DNA of 64,000 nucleotides, from assembly GCA_030536855.1 (NCBI GenBank), contig JAUNPK010000003.1:44551-108550 (forward strand), in the 5' to 3' direction. The position numbers and the translations under genes were made by a program. This DNA comes from Eubacteriales bacterium (GTDB lineage: Bacteria > Bacillota > Clostridia > Lachnospirales > Lachnospiraceae). How positions within the stretch are numbered: the stretch's first letter is position 1; each line of letters begins with the position of its first letter. A model generated the notes under the pieces. It worked only from the letters and a program-made list of their open reading frames with translations, was not told the DNA's origin and did not search any database. Below are positions 36,126-44,227 of the stretch, in pieces.

Positions 36126-37541
36126 TTGGAAGATATTCTAGAAAAGTTAGAACAACCGGATAATGATAGAAGAATTGATGTAGTGATATCTGAGAATCGC
36201 ATGAGTGCCACATTGGAACTGGGTGTAGTGGAAGACGATTACAGCTTTGATGAGGTTATGGAAGAAATTTCCAAAGCCGGAGTAAAGACAGGAATTGATG
36301 AAGAGGCTGTAAGGGATACTATTGCCAATAAGCTTTATGGACAGAGACGTTTAATTGCTTGCGGACGTGCAGCGGAGAATGGTGCTGACGGATATTACGA
36401 GTTTTTCTTTGATGAGAACTGCAGCGATTACAATAAACCTACGGTAAGAGAAGACGGCTCTGTGGATTATTTTAATGTGAAGCTGTTTCAGAAGGTTAAT
36501 AAAGATGATAAGCTGGTAGAATATTATGAACCTACTAAGGGTAATTTTGGATATGATGTATGCGGAAAGCTTATTGTCCCAAAACCGGGTAAGTCCATGC
36601 CAAAGTTAAGAGGAAAAGGCTTCCGGATATCTGAGGATGGAAAAGAGTACTTTGCATCAATAGATGGAAAGGTAGAATACCGTAACTTTGACTTAAATAT
36701 AAGCAGTGTTTACGATGTTGACGGTGATGTGGATTTAAGTGTAGGAAACATAGATTTTAATGGTGATGTTTCGATTTCCGGCGGTGTGAGAGGCGGCGTA
36801 ACAATTCATGCCATGGGTAATATATTTATTGGCGGATTTGTGGAAGGTGCCAACCTTAAGGCGGGAAAAGATATTATTCTTCAGGATGGTGTTAACGCCA
36901 AAGGTGTAGGAAAGATAGAAGCAGAAGGAAATATATCTGCGCGTTTCTTTGAAAACTGTAATGTGTTTGCCAAAGGTGATGTTAAGTGTGATTATATGCT
37001 TAATACCACAGCTTTGGCCTTTGGAAAGATTTATCTTGAAGGAAAGCTTGGCTCTGTTATAGGAGGCGATATTACAGGGGTAATGGGAATCGAAACCATA
37101 TCCTGTGGTAATGAAACCTGTTCCAAGACAGTGTTAAGAGTTGGCTCTACCAAAGAAATACGTGGGGAATATGCCAAAAATATCATGAGACTCAAGGAAC
37201 TTGATACTCAGATAGAAACATTTGACGAGGCACTGGTTAAGTTCGCTGCATTGAAAGCTGCAGGCTCAGATAAGTACAGTCAGGAGATGAGCACAAGAGT
37301 GTTACAGTCCAAGATTGTCAAGAAAGCAGAAAAGAGCAAGTTTGAGGAGGAAAGCAGACAGCTTTACTCTATAATAAGGGATTCTGAACACGCTGTAGTA
37401 CGTGTGTCTAAAAATATATATCCCGGAAGCAGAGTTGTTATGGACGACAGGACCTATGTGCCAAGTTCGGTGTTCACTCATGTACTTGTCAAGAAAACGG
37501 CAAGTGCCATTGTATTAAGAGATTATGATGATGAATATTGA
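36126..37541 (+). CDS. FapA/DUF342 family protein
   Basis: 471 aa from TTG 36126, chosen because GGGGGAG (36113-36118) lies 7 nt before it. The first about 160 residues form the FapA N-terminal region. Beta-helix text follows with repeated G-D/G-N motifs: GDVDLSVGNIDFNGDVSISG, then GNIFIGGFVEGANLKAG and IEAEGNISARFFENC. A charged coiled-coil-like segment at about 345-420 precedes a small C-terminal part. The family includes polymer- or surface-associated proteins, sometimes annotated as flagellar assembly protein A, with uncertain function; no flagellar genes are nearby. It is 78 bp after the repeat protein and 21 bp before the first deacylase gene. Confidence 0.8.
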   Translation: MEDILEKLEQPDNDRRIDVVISENRMSATLELGVVEDDYSFDEVMEEISKAGVKTGIDEEAVRDTIANKLYGQRRLIACGRAAENGADGYYEFFFDENCSDYNKPTVREDGSVDYFNVKLFQKVNKDDKLVEYYEPTKGNFGYDVCGKLIVPKPGKSMPKLRGKGFRISEDGKEYFASIDGKVEYRNFDLNISSVYDVDGDVDLSVGNIDFNGDVSISGGVRGGVTIHAMGNIFIGGFVEGANLKAGKDIILQDGVNAKGVGKIEAEGNISARFFENCNVFAKGDVKCDYMLNTTALAFGKIYLEGKLGSVIGGDITGVMGIETISCGNETCSKTVLRVGSTKEIRGEYAKNIMRLKELDTQIETFDEALVKFAALKAAGSDKYSQEMSTRVLQSKIVKKAEKSKFEEESRQLYSIIRDSEHAVVRVSKNIYPGSRVVMDDRTYVPSSVFTHVLVKKTASAIVLRDYDDEY

Positions 37542-37562
37542 TATGGAATATGGAGGAAATAT

Positions 37563-38501
37563 ATGATTGAGGAAGTGGTTTCAATTGAACTTCCAGTGCA
37601 CGAAAGATTGGTTGTTAAAAAGAATAGATTAATACCGGCGACAACAGGTGGAAGATGCCCAAGAATTTCTATTGTCACAGGAACTCATGGGGATGAGCTT
37701 GACGGACAGTACATAGTTTATGAATTAATCAGACAGGTAAATATGTATCCTGAAAAGCTTAAAGGAATTATAGATATATATCCGGACGTTAATCCTCTTG
37801 GACTTGATACAGGTTCAAGAGGTATTCCTATGTTTGACCTTGATATGAACAGGGTGTTTCCGGGAGACAATAACGGTGCTGTTGCAGAAAGTGTTGCAGC
37901 GGGTATTGTTGACGACATTATAGGAAGTGATTTCTGCCTTGATATTCATTCCAGCAATATATTTGTTACGGAGATGCCTCAGGTGAGGCTTAACGAGGAA
38001 AATGTGGATAAACTTCTTCCTTACGCAAAAATGCTTAACGCAGATTTTGTATGGATATTTTCTTCAATTACGGTACTTGATGCAACACTTGCATATAGTC
38101 TGAATCATCTTGGTGTACCAACACTTGTGGCAGAGATGGGAGTTGGAAACAGAATTAACAGAGAATACTGCAACCAGATGATAAAAGGTATATTTAATCT
38201 CCTGATTAATATGGGAATATGGGAAGGTGAACCGTTAGATGTCAGGGAGCCTATTATCTCAATAGAAGGTGAAGTTAATTTTATAACAGCCAAGGAGACA
38301 GGTATATTTGTATCAGCCATGAATGAGTGTGGACGTGTTGGAATGGGAACTCATATAGGAGATATTATTGAGCCTATAGAGGGAAGGATTATCCAGCACA
38401 TTGAATCACCTACGGATGGGATAATATTTACATTGCGAAAGAACCCTGTGGTATATAAAGGTGCACTTATAGCCAGAGTACACGGAGGCAGAAAATCATG
38501 A
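37563..38501 (+). CDS. M14/AstE-AspA-like zinc deacylase (intact active site)
   Basis: 312 aa succinylglutamate desuccinylase/aspartoacylase-like metallohydrolase. The zinc ligands are H42 and E45 in TGTHGDELDG and H129 in CLDIHSSN. The arginine-bearing DMNRVFPGD is present, and E191 in LVAEMGVG is the likely catalytic base. The last about 90 residues form the beta-barrel extension usual in this group (GIFVSAMNECGRVGMG). Substrate unknown; relatives remove acyl or amino-acid groups from small molecules. AGGAAAT precedes ATG 37563. Its last 4 bp (ATGA) overlap the next gene. Confidence 0.82.
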   Translation: MIEEVVSIELPVHERLVVKKNRLIPATTGGRCPRISIVTGTHGDELDGQYIVYELIRQVNMYPEKLKGIIDIYPDVNPLGLDTGSRGIPMFDLDMNRVFPGDNNGAVAESVAAGIVDDIIGSDFCLDIHSSNIFVTEMPQVRLNEENVDKLLPYAKMLNADFVWIFSSITVLDATLAYSLNHLGVPTLVAEMGVGNRINREYCNQMIKGIFNLLINMGIWEGEPLDVREPIISIEGEVNFITAKETGIFVSAMNECGRVGMGTHIGDIIEPIEGRIIQHIESPTDGIIFTLRKNPVVYKGALIARVHGGRKS

Positions 38502-39433
38502 GAAAAGAAGTGCTGTACAGTTTAAAGGGAATTTATAGAGAAGATTTTGAAATAGAAGGATACAGATTCGGCGGAGGGGAACAGGCTGCCTGTATTGTGG
38601 GAGCTATGAGAGGCAATGAGGTTCAGCAGTTGTACATTTGCTCCCAGCTTATTAAGATACTTAAGGAGCTGGAGGCTCATGGTGCAATCGCCCACAATAA
38701 AGAGATTCTTGTTATACCATCTGCTAACAGATATTCAATGAACATAGAAAAAAGGTTCTGGCCTGTGGACAATTCGGATATTAACCGTATGTTCCCGGGG
38801 GATGTTCAGGGAGATACAACCAAACAGATTGCCGCTGCTATATTTGAGAGCAGTAAGGGATATAGTTACGGTATTCAGTTTGCAAGTTTTTATATGCCGG
38901 GAGACTTTATTCCCCATGTAAGAATGATGGAAACAGGTTATCAGAATGCAAGTCTTGCCAATCTGTTCGGACTTCAGTATGTTCTAATCAGAAAACCTAA
39001 GCCTATGGATACGGTTACTCTTAATTATAACTGGCAGATGAATGGTACAAATGCATTTTCCATATATACAAACAGTACGGATATGATTGATGATAAGTCG
39101 GCAAGACAGGCGGTTTCATCTGTACTCAGGTTTCTTACCCGTATGGGTATACTTAAATATAATAATCACAGTGGTTATATTGCCAGCGTTATTAACGAGT
39201 GTGACCTTACAGCGGTTAAGACTTATGATGCAGGTTTCTATAAGAGATTAAAGGAACCGGGCGATCCTGTATTTCATGGGGAGACAATTGCGAGGGTGCT
39301 TGATCCTTGTGAAGGAACTGTTAAGAGTGAGATTGTTGCACAGACAGACGGTATAGTGTTTTTTGCCCATACAGCGCCTATGGTTATGGGAAATGAAGTG
39401 GTATATAAAATAATCAGGCGTATGCATGAGTAG
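38498..39433 (+). CDS. M14/AstE-AspA-like paralog lacking zinc ligands
   Basis: 311 aa, colinear paralog of the preceding gene: INRMFPGD matches its MNRVFPGD, and the C-terminal part NECDLTAVKTYDAG matches its NECGRVGMG region. The catalytic positions are changed: zinc H42 becomes R38 in GAMRGNEV, H129 becomes Q127 in YGIQFAS, and E191 becomes Y190 in FSIYTNS. Only the first-motif Glu (E41) survives. The frame is fully open and translationally coupled by an ATGA overlap, so it is a kept gene rather than debris. It may be a pseudoenzyme partner or regulator of the intact deacylase. Confidence 0.78.
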   Translation: MRKEVLYSLKGIYREDFEIEGYRFGGGEQAACIVGAMRGNEVQQLYICSQLIKILKELEAHGAIAHNKEILVIPSANRYSMNIEKRFWPVDNSDINRMFPGDVQGDTTKQIAAAIFESSKGYSYGIQFASFYMPGDFIPHVRMMETGYQNASLANLFGLQYVLIRKPKPMDTVTLNYNWQMNGTNAFSIYTNSTDMIDDKSARQAVSSVLRFLTRMGILKYNNHSGYIASVINECDLTAVKTYDAGFYKRLKEPGDPVFHGETIARVLDPCEGTVKSEIVAQTDGIVFFAHTAPMVMGNEVVYKIIRRMHE

Positions 39434-39484
39434 TTAAGAAGTAATGCGGGTATTAAACCAATCAATTAACGAAGTATCTGTACC

Positions 39485-39513
39485 TTGTTTATTCAGGGGC
39501 AATATGATAAAAT
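39485..39513 (+). promoter_or_regulatory. Promoter of purL
   Basis: TTGTTT at 39485-39490, a 17-bp spacer, and TAAAAT at 39508-39513. The leader to the purL ATG is about 85 nt with no clear riboswitch. Confidence 0.6.
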
Positions 39514-39605
39514 GTATCTCTATTCTTTGCAGCATTACAATCGCAAAAGAGAGTACTATAAAGATTACAATGGGTAAATAATTAAGCTAATATCAGGAGG
39601 AAAAC

Positions 39606-42600
39606 ATGAGCGGCGTTAAAAGAGTTTTTGTTGAGAAGAAGAAAGACTATGCAGTTAATGCAAAGGAACTTCATGACGAGATTACAGGATATCTTGGAAT
39701 TAAGACTATTACAGGAGTAAGAGTGCTTATCCGTTATGATATTGAAAATCTTTCGGAGGAAACATATAAAAAGGCGCTTACTACAGTATTTTCTGAACCA
39801 CCGGTGGATAATGTTTATGAGACAACATTTTCATATAACGAAGATGATTTTGTATTCTCTGTAGAATACCTTCCGGGACAGTTTGACCAGAGAGCTGACT
39901 CTGCTGAACAGTGTGTTAAGTTCTTCAATGAAAATGAGCTTCCTGTCATTAAGACAGCAACAACATACGTTATTTCCGGAACATTAACAGAGGATGAAAA
40001 GGAAAAGGTTAAGAATCACTGCATTAATCCGGTAGATTCAAGAGAGGCTAAGGAGCAGATTCCGGAAACTCTCGTTACAAAATTTGAAACTCCTGATGAT
40101 GTAAAGATATTAGATGGCTTTAAAGATATGGAGGAAGGCGAGTTAAAGAGTTTATACGACTCTCTGGGACTTGCCATGACCTTTAAGGATTTCTTATTTA
40201 TCCAGGAACATTTCAAGGGAGTTGAAAAGAGAGATCCGTCAATGACAGAAATCAGAGTGCTGGATACATATTGGTCTGATCACTGCCGTCACACAACATT
40301 TGCCACAGAGCTTAAGGATGTTGAGTTTAAGGAAGGATATTACAAGACTCCTATTGAGTCAACATATAAAAAATATCTGGCTGACAGGGAAGAGATATAT
40401 AAAGGCCGCAAGGACAAGTTTGTATGTCTTATGGACTTAGCTCTTATGGGAGCTAAGAAATTAAAGGCTGAGGGAAAGCTTGAAGATCAGGAAGAGTCTG
40501 ATGAGATTAATGCCTGCAGTATTGTTGTTCCGGTTGAAATCGACGGAAAGACAGAAGAGTGGCTTGTTAATTTTAAAAATGAGACACACAACCATCCTAC
40601 AGAAATTGAACCATTTGGTGGGGCTGCAACATGTCTTGGCGGTGCCATAAGAGATCCTCTTTCAGGACGTACTTATGTATACCAGGCTATGAGAATAACA
40701 GGTGCTGCCGATCCTAGAGTTCCTGTTGCAGATACACTTCACGGAAAGCTTCCTCAGAGAAAGCTTGTTACTGAAGCTGCTCACGGCTACAGTTCTTATG
40801 GTAACCAGATTGGACTGGCAACCGGTTATGTTAAGGAGATATATCATCCTGATTATGTTGCTAAGAGAATGGAGATTGGTGCAGTTATGGCAGCAGCTCC
40901 AAGATCAGCGGTTAAGAGAGAAAATTCCGATCCGGGAGATATCATTATTCTTCTCGGTGGTCGTACAGGACGTGACGGATGTGGTGGAGCTACAGGTTCA
41001 TCAAAGGTTCATACAATGGAATCCATTGAGACATGTGGAGCAGAAGTCCAGAAGGGAAATGCACCGACAGAGCGTAAGATGCAGAGACTTTTCAGACGTC
41101 CTGAGGTTACTAAGCTCATAAAGAAATGTAATGACTTTGGTGCAGGTGGCGTATCTGTTGCCATTGGTGAACTTGCAGCAGGTCTTAAGGTAGACCTTGA
41201 TAAAGTTCCTAAGAAGTATGAAGGTCTTGACGGAACAGAACTTTCAATTTCAGAATCACAGGAGAGAATGGCAGTTGTTGTAGACCCTAAGGATGTAGAT
41301 GCATTTTTGGGATATGCTGCTGAGGAGAATCTTGAAGCAGTTGAGGTTGCTGTTGTTACAGAGGAACCAAGACTTGTACTTAACTGGAGAGGCAAGGATA
41401 TAGTAAATATATCAAGAGCATTTTTGGATACCAATGGTGCTCATCAGGAAACAAGCGTGCTTGTAGATATTCCTTCAAAGGAAGACAGTTACTTAAAGAC
41501 ATCTAAAGTTGATGATGTGAAGGGTAAATGGCTCAAGACTTTGGCAGATTTAAATGAGTGTTCACAGAAGGGACTTGTGGAAAGATTTGACGGTTCTATC
41601 GGTGCAGGTTCGGTATTTATGCCATTTGGAGGTAAATATCAGCTTACAGAGACACAGGCTATGGTTGCGAAACTTCCTGTTCTCAAAGGAAAATGTGACA
41701 CTGTTACAATGATGTCTTACGGATTTGATCCATATCTTTCTAAATGGAGCCCATATCATGGTGCAGTTTATGCAGTTACAGACTCAGTTGCAAAGATTGT
41801 GGCAGCAGGTGGTGATTTCAGTAAGATAAGATTTACATATCAGGAATATTTCAGAAGAATGACAGAGGATCCATCAAGATGGAGCCAGCCTTTCGCAGCA
41901 TTGCTTGGTGCTTATGAAGCACAGATTGGATTTGGACTTCCATCAATCGGAGGTAAGGATAGTATGTCAGGAACATTTGAAAATATTGATGTTCCTCCTA
42001 CACTTTGTTCTTTTGCCATTGATGTTGCTAAGGAAGGAGAGATTATTACTCCTGAATTTAAGAAGTCTGGAAATGTATTGGTAAGATTTAATATTGAAAG
42101 AGATGAATATGACCTCCCGGTATTTGAACAGGTAAAGAAGCTTTATGAGGGAATACATTCTGCAATCGCTGCTAAGGCAGTAGTTTCAGCTTATGTTCTT
42201 GACAGCAAGGGACTTGTTCCTGCATTAAGCAAGATGGCATTTGGTAATAAAATGGGATTTGTTATTGATGCTTCTGTATCAGAGGATGATTTGTTCTCGC
42301 CGTCATATGGCTGCATTGTAGCGGAAGTTAATCCGGATAAGCTGGATGAAATCAAAGTTCCTTACACAAAGGTTGGTGAAGTTAAGGACAATGGTAAGTT
42401 TGCATATAAAGATGTTTCTATCAATGTGGAAGAGGCATTAAGCGTATGGGTTGATACACTTGAAGGAGTCTTCCCTACTAAGGTTTCTAAAGATACAACA
42501 CCTGTTTCAACACCAGTATATTCACAGGGTAATGTATATGTATGCAAGAATAAGGTTGCAAGACCTACGGTATTCATTCCTGTATTCCCTGGAACTAACT

Positions 42601-43358
42601 GCGAGTATGACAGTGCTAAGGCATTTGAAAGAGCAGGTGCTGATACCATTGTTAAGGTGTTCAGGAATCTTGATGCTGAAAGCATCAGAGAATCTGTAGA
42701 TGAATTTGAGAAGGCTATTAATCAGTCACAGATTATTATGTTCCCTGGTGGATTCTCTGCAGGTGACGAGCCGGATGGTTCAGCCAAGTTCTTTGCTACA
42801 GCATTTAGAAATGCAAAGATGAAGGAAGCAGTTGAGAAACTTCTCAATGAGAGGGACGGACTTGCTCTTGGTATTTGTAACGGATTCCAGGCTCTTATTA
42901 AGCTGGGACTTGTGCCTAACGGTAAGATAACAGGTCAGGATGAACAATCACCTACATTGACCTTTAATACAATTAACCGTCATATATCTAAGATGGTTTA
43001 TACAAAGGTTGTAACTAACAAGAGCCCATGGCTTACAGAAGCCAAGCTTGGTGGAGTATACTGTAATCCTGCATCTCATGGAGAAGGAAGATTTGTTGCG
43101 CCTAAGGAATGGCTTGACAGATTATTTGAAAACGGACAGGTTGCAACACAGTACTGTGATCCGGAGGGTAATATATCCATGGATGAAGAGTGGAATGTCA
43201 ATGGTTCCTATATGGCTATTGAAGGTATTACAAGTCCGGATGGAAGATGCTTAGGTAAGATGGCACATGTTGAGAGAAGAGGAGACAGTGTGGCAATTAA
43301 TATCTATGGCGAACAGGATATAAAGATATTTGAATCCGGTGTTAAGTATTTTAAATAA
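39606..43358 (+). CDS. purL: Phosphoribosylformylglycinamidine synthase (single-chain PurL)
   Basis: 1250 aa, the large form combining synthetase and glutaminase. It converts FGAR and glutamine to FGAM. The N-terminal PurS-like part runs to about 170; the synthetase core carries YWSDHCRHTTF, the ATP-site text NHPTEIEPFGGAATC and ACGGATGSS-type glycine loops. The C-terminal class I amidotransferase (about 985-1250) has FPGTNCEYDSAKA and the nucleophile cysteine in LGICNGFQALIKLG. AGGAGGAAAAC precedes ATG 39606. It is alone, about 28 kb from purEMND. A bidirectional terminator follows. Confidence 0.96.
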   Translation: MSGVKRVFVEKKKDYAVNAKELHDEITGYLGIKTITGVRVLIRYDIENLSEETYKKALTTVFSEPPVDNVYETTFSYNEDDFVFSVEYLPGQFDQRADSAEQCVKFFNENELPVIKTATTYVISGTLTEDEKEKVKNHCINPVDSREAKEQIPETLVTKFETPDDVKILDGFKDMEEGELKSLYDSLGLAMTFKDFLFIQEHFKGVEKRDPSMTEIRVLDTYWSDHCRHTTFATELKDVEFKEGYYKTPIESTYKKYLADREEIYKGRKDKFVCLMDLALMGAKKLKAEGKLEDQEESDEINACSIVVPVEIDGKTEEWLVNFKNETHNHPTEIEPFGGAATCLGGAIRDPLSGRTYVYQAMRITGAADPRVPVADTLHGKLPQRKLVTEAAHGYSSYGNQIGLATGYVKEIYHPDYVAKRMEIGAVMAAAPRSAVKRENSDPGDIIILLGGRTGRDGCGGATGSSKVHTMESIETCGAEVQKGNAPTERKMQRLFRRPEVTKLIKKCNDFGAGGVSVAIGELAAGLKVDLDKVPKKYEGLDGTELSISESQERMAVVVDPKDVDAFLGYAAEENLEAVEVAVVTEEPRLVLNWRGKDIVNISRAFLDTNGAHQETSVLVDIPSKEDSYLKTSKVDDVKGKWLKTLADLNECSQKGLVERFDGSIGAGSVFMPFGGKYQLTETQAMVAKLPVLKGKCDTVTMMSYGFDPYLSKWSPYHGAVYAVTDSVAKIVAAGGDFSKIRFTYQEYFRRMTEDPSRWSQPFAALLGAYEAQIGFGLPSIGGKDSMSGTFENIDVPPTLCSFAIDVAKEGEIITPEFKKSGNVLVRFNIERDEYDLPVFEQVKKLYEGIHSAIAAKAVVSAYVLDSKGLVPALSKMAFGNKMGFVIDASVSEDDLFSPSYGCIVAEVNPDKLDEIKVPYTKVGEVKDNGKFAYKDVSINVEEALSVWVDTLEGVFPTKVSKDTTPVSTPVYSQGNVYVCKNKVARPTVFIPVFPGTNCEYDSAKAFERAGADTIVKVFRNLDAESIRESVDEFEKAINQSQIIMFPGGFSAGDEPDGSAKFFATAFRNAKMKEAVEKLLNERDGLALGICNGFQALIKLGLVPNGKITGQDEQSPTLTFNTINRHISKMVYTKVVTNKSPWLTEAKLGGVYCNPASHGEGRFVAPKEWLDRLFENGQVATQYCDPEGNISMDEEWNVNGSYMAIEGITSPDGRCLGKMAHVERRGDSVAINIYGEQDIKIFESGVKYFK

Positions 43359-43383
43359 GAATTATTAATATTAAAACGAAATT

Positions 43384-43426
43384 CCCCCGGCAGTTTAAAG
43401 CTGTTAATCAGCTTAGCTGTCGGGGG
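43384..43426. terminator. Bidirectional terminator between purL and the minus-strand kinase gene
   Basis: Outer arms CCCCCGGCAG (43384-43393) and CTGTCGGGGG (43417-43426) with an inner hairpin AGCTG/CAGCT (43399-43413). It lies between convergent genes; T/A runs are short on both sides. Confidence 0.6.
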
Positions 43427-43467
43427 TTAACTATGTAAAAGTGGAGTTTTTAAACTCCGTCAGCTGT

Positions 43468-44223
43468 TTACTGGAAATCGCATATATCAATCATGGTTTC
43501 CAGCATCTGCTTTTCTTCCGGTTTTTTCTTTGTAAGTCTTGCAGCTGCCACAATAGGCATCCATTTATTAACATAGCTTATGTCTGTTCCTGTTTTTTGG
43601 CAGAACATTTTTATGTATTTTTCTGCAAATCTTTCGTCTTTTAATTTCAGCGTAAGATATGTGTTGGCAACATCAGCACTGGCATTACCCTGAGTTGCAT
43701 GAACCCAGTCAACAGCCGTTATTTTGGTGATATTGTTGTTTTTGCCGGTGCTTACGATAATATTATCGGGACAATAGTCACCGTGGCAGAGCTTGTTGTG
43801 ATTTGGGAGCCCTTCCAGCCTTGACGAAAGTTCATATTTTATATGAGAATCTATATCCAGCGCATTAATCTGGCGGTTAAGTTTATTCTTAAGATTTAAC
43901 AACAAAGGATTGCTTCTTTTGTTGAATTCAATCTGATAGTCAACCATAGCCTCAATATAATCATCTTCCTTTTCAGGATGTTCCGACAACAGCTGTGTTA
44001 ATGTCTTTCCGGCGACATACTCACTTGTAATTATCCACTGTCCATTTTCCACGGATACACTTAAAAGTTTGGGAATATCCAGACCGGTATCTTCAACCCG
44101 TGATGTGTTAAGAGCCTCATACAATACATCTGATTTACTGTAATTCTTATCAAATATTTTTCTTGCTTTGTCTCCCTCAATTGCAACATGTTTTAAAGGA
44201 GAATTAGTTGTACATTTCTTCAT
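43468..44223 (-). CDS. Aminoglycoside/choline-kinase-fold phosphotransferase
   Basis: 251 aa from ATG 44223, with AAGAGG 9 nt upstream; an in-frame ATG at 44244 would overlap the end of adhE. The kinase-like fold shows the catalytic loop LCHGDYCPDNIIVS and the metal-binding Asp in ITAVDWVHATQG. The N-lobe has VENGQWIITSEYVAGKTL. Such proteins phosphorylate small molecules (choline, sugars, aminoglycosides); substrate cannot be read here. It directly follows adhE on the minus strand and is likely co-transcribed. A role in antibiotic resistance is not indicated. Confidence 0.72.
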   Translation of the reverse strand: MKKCTTNSPLKHVAIEGDKARKIFDKNYSKSDVLYEALNTSRVEDTGLDIPKLLSVSVENGQWIITSEYVAGKTLTQLLSEHPEKEDDYIEAMVDYQIEFNKRSNPLLLNLKNKLNRQINALDIDSHIKYELSSRLEGLPNHNKLCHGDYCPDNIIVSTGKNNNITKITAVDWVHATQGNASADVANTYLTLKLKDERFAEKYIKMFCQKTGTDISYVNKWMPIVAAARLTKKKPEEKQMLETMIDICDFQ

Positions 44224-44227
44224 AGCG

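Noticed and set aside
43468-44223. Aminoglycoside resistance gene
   Set aside because: It shares the kinase fold but the substrate region is unplaced and it sits behind adhE in core DNA; resistance is not supported.
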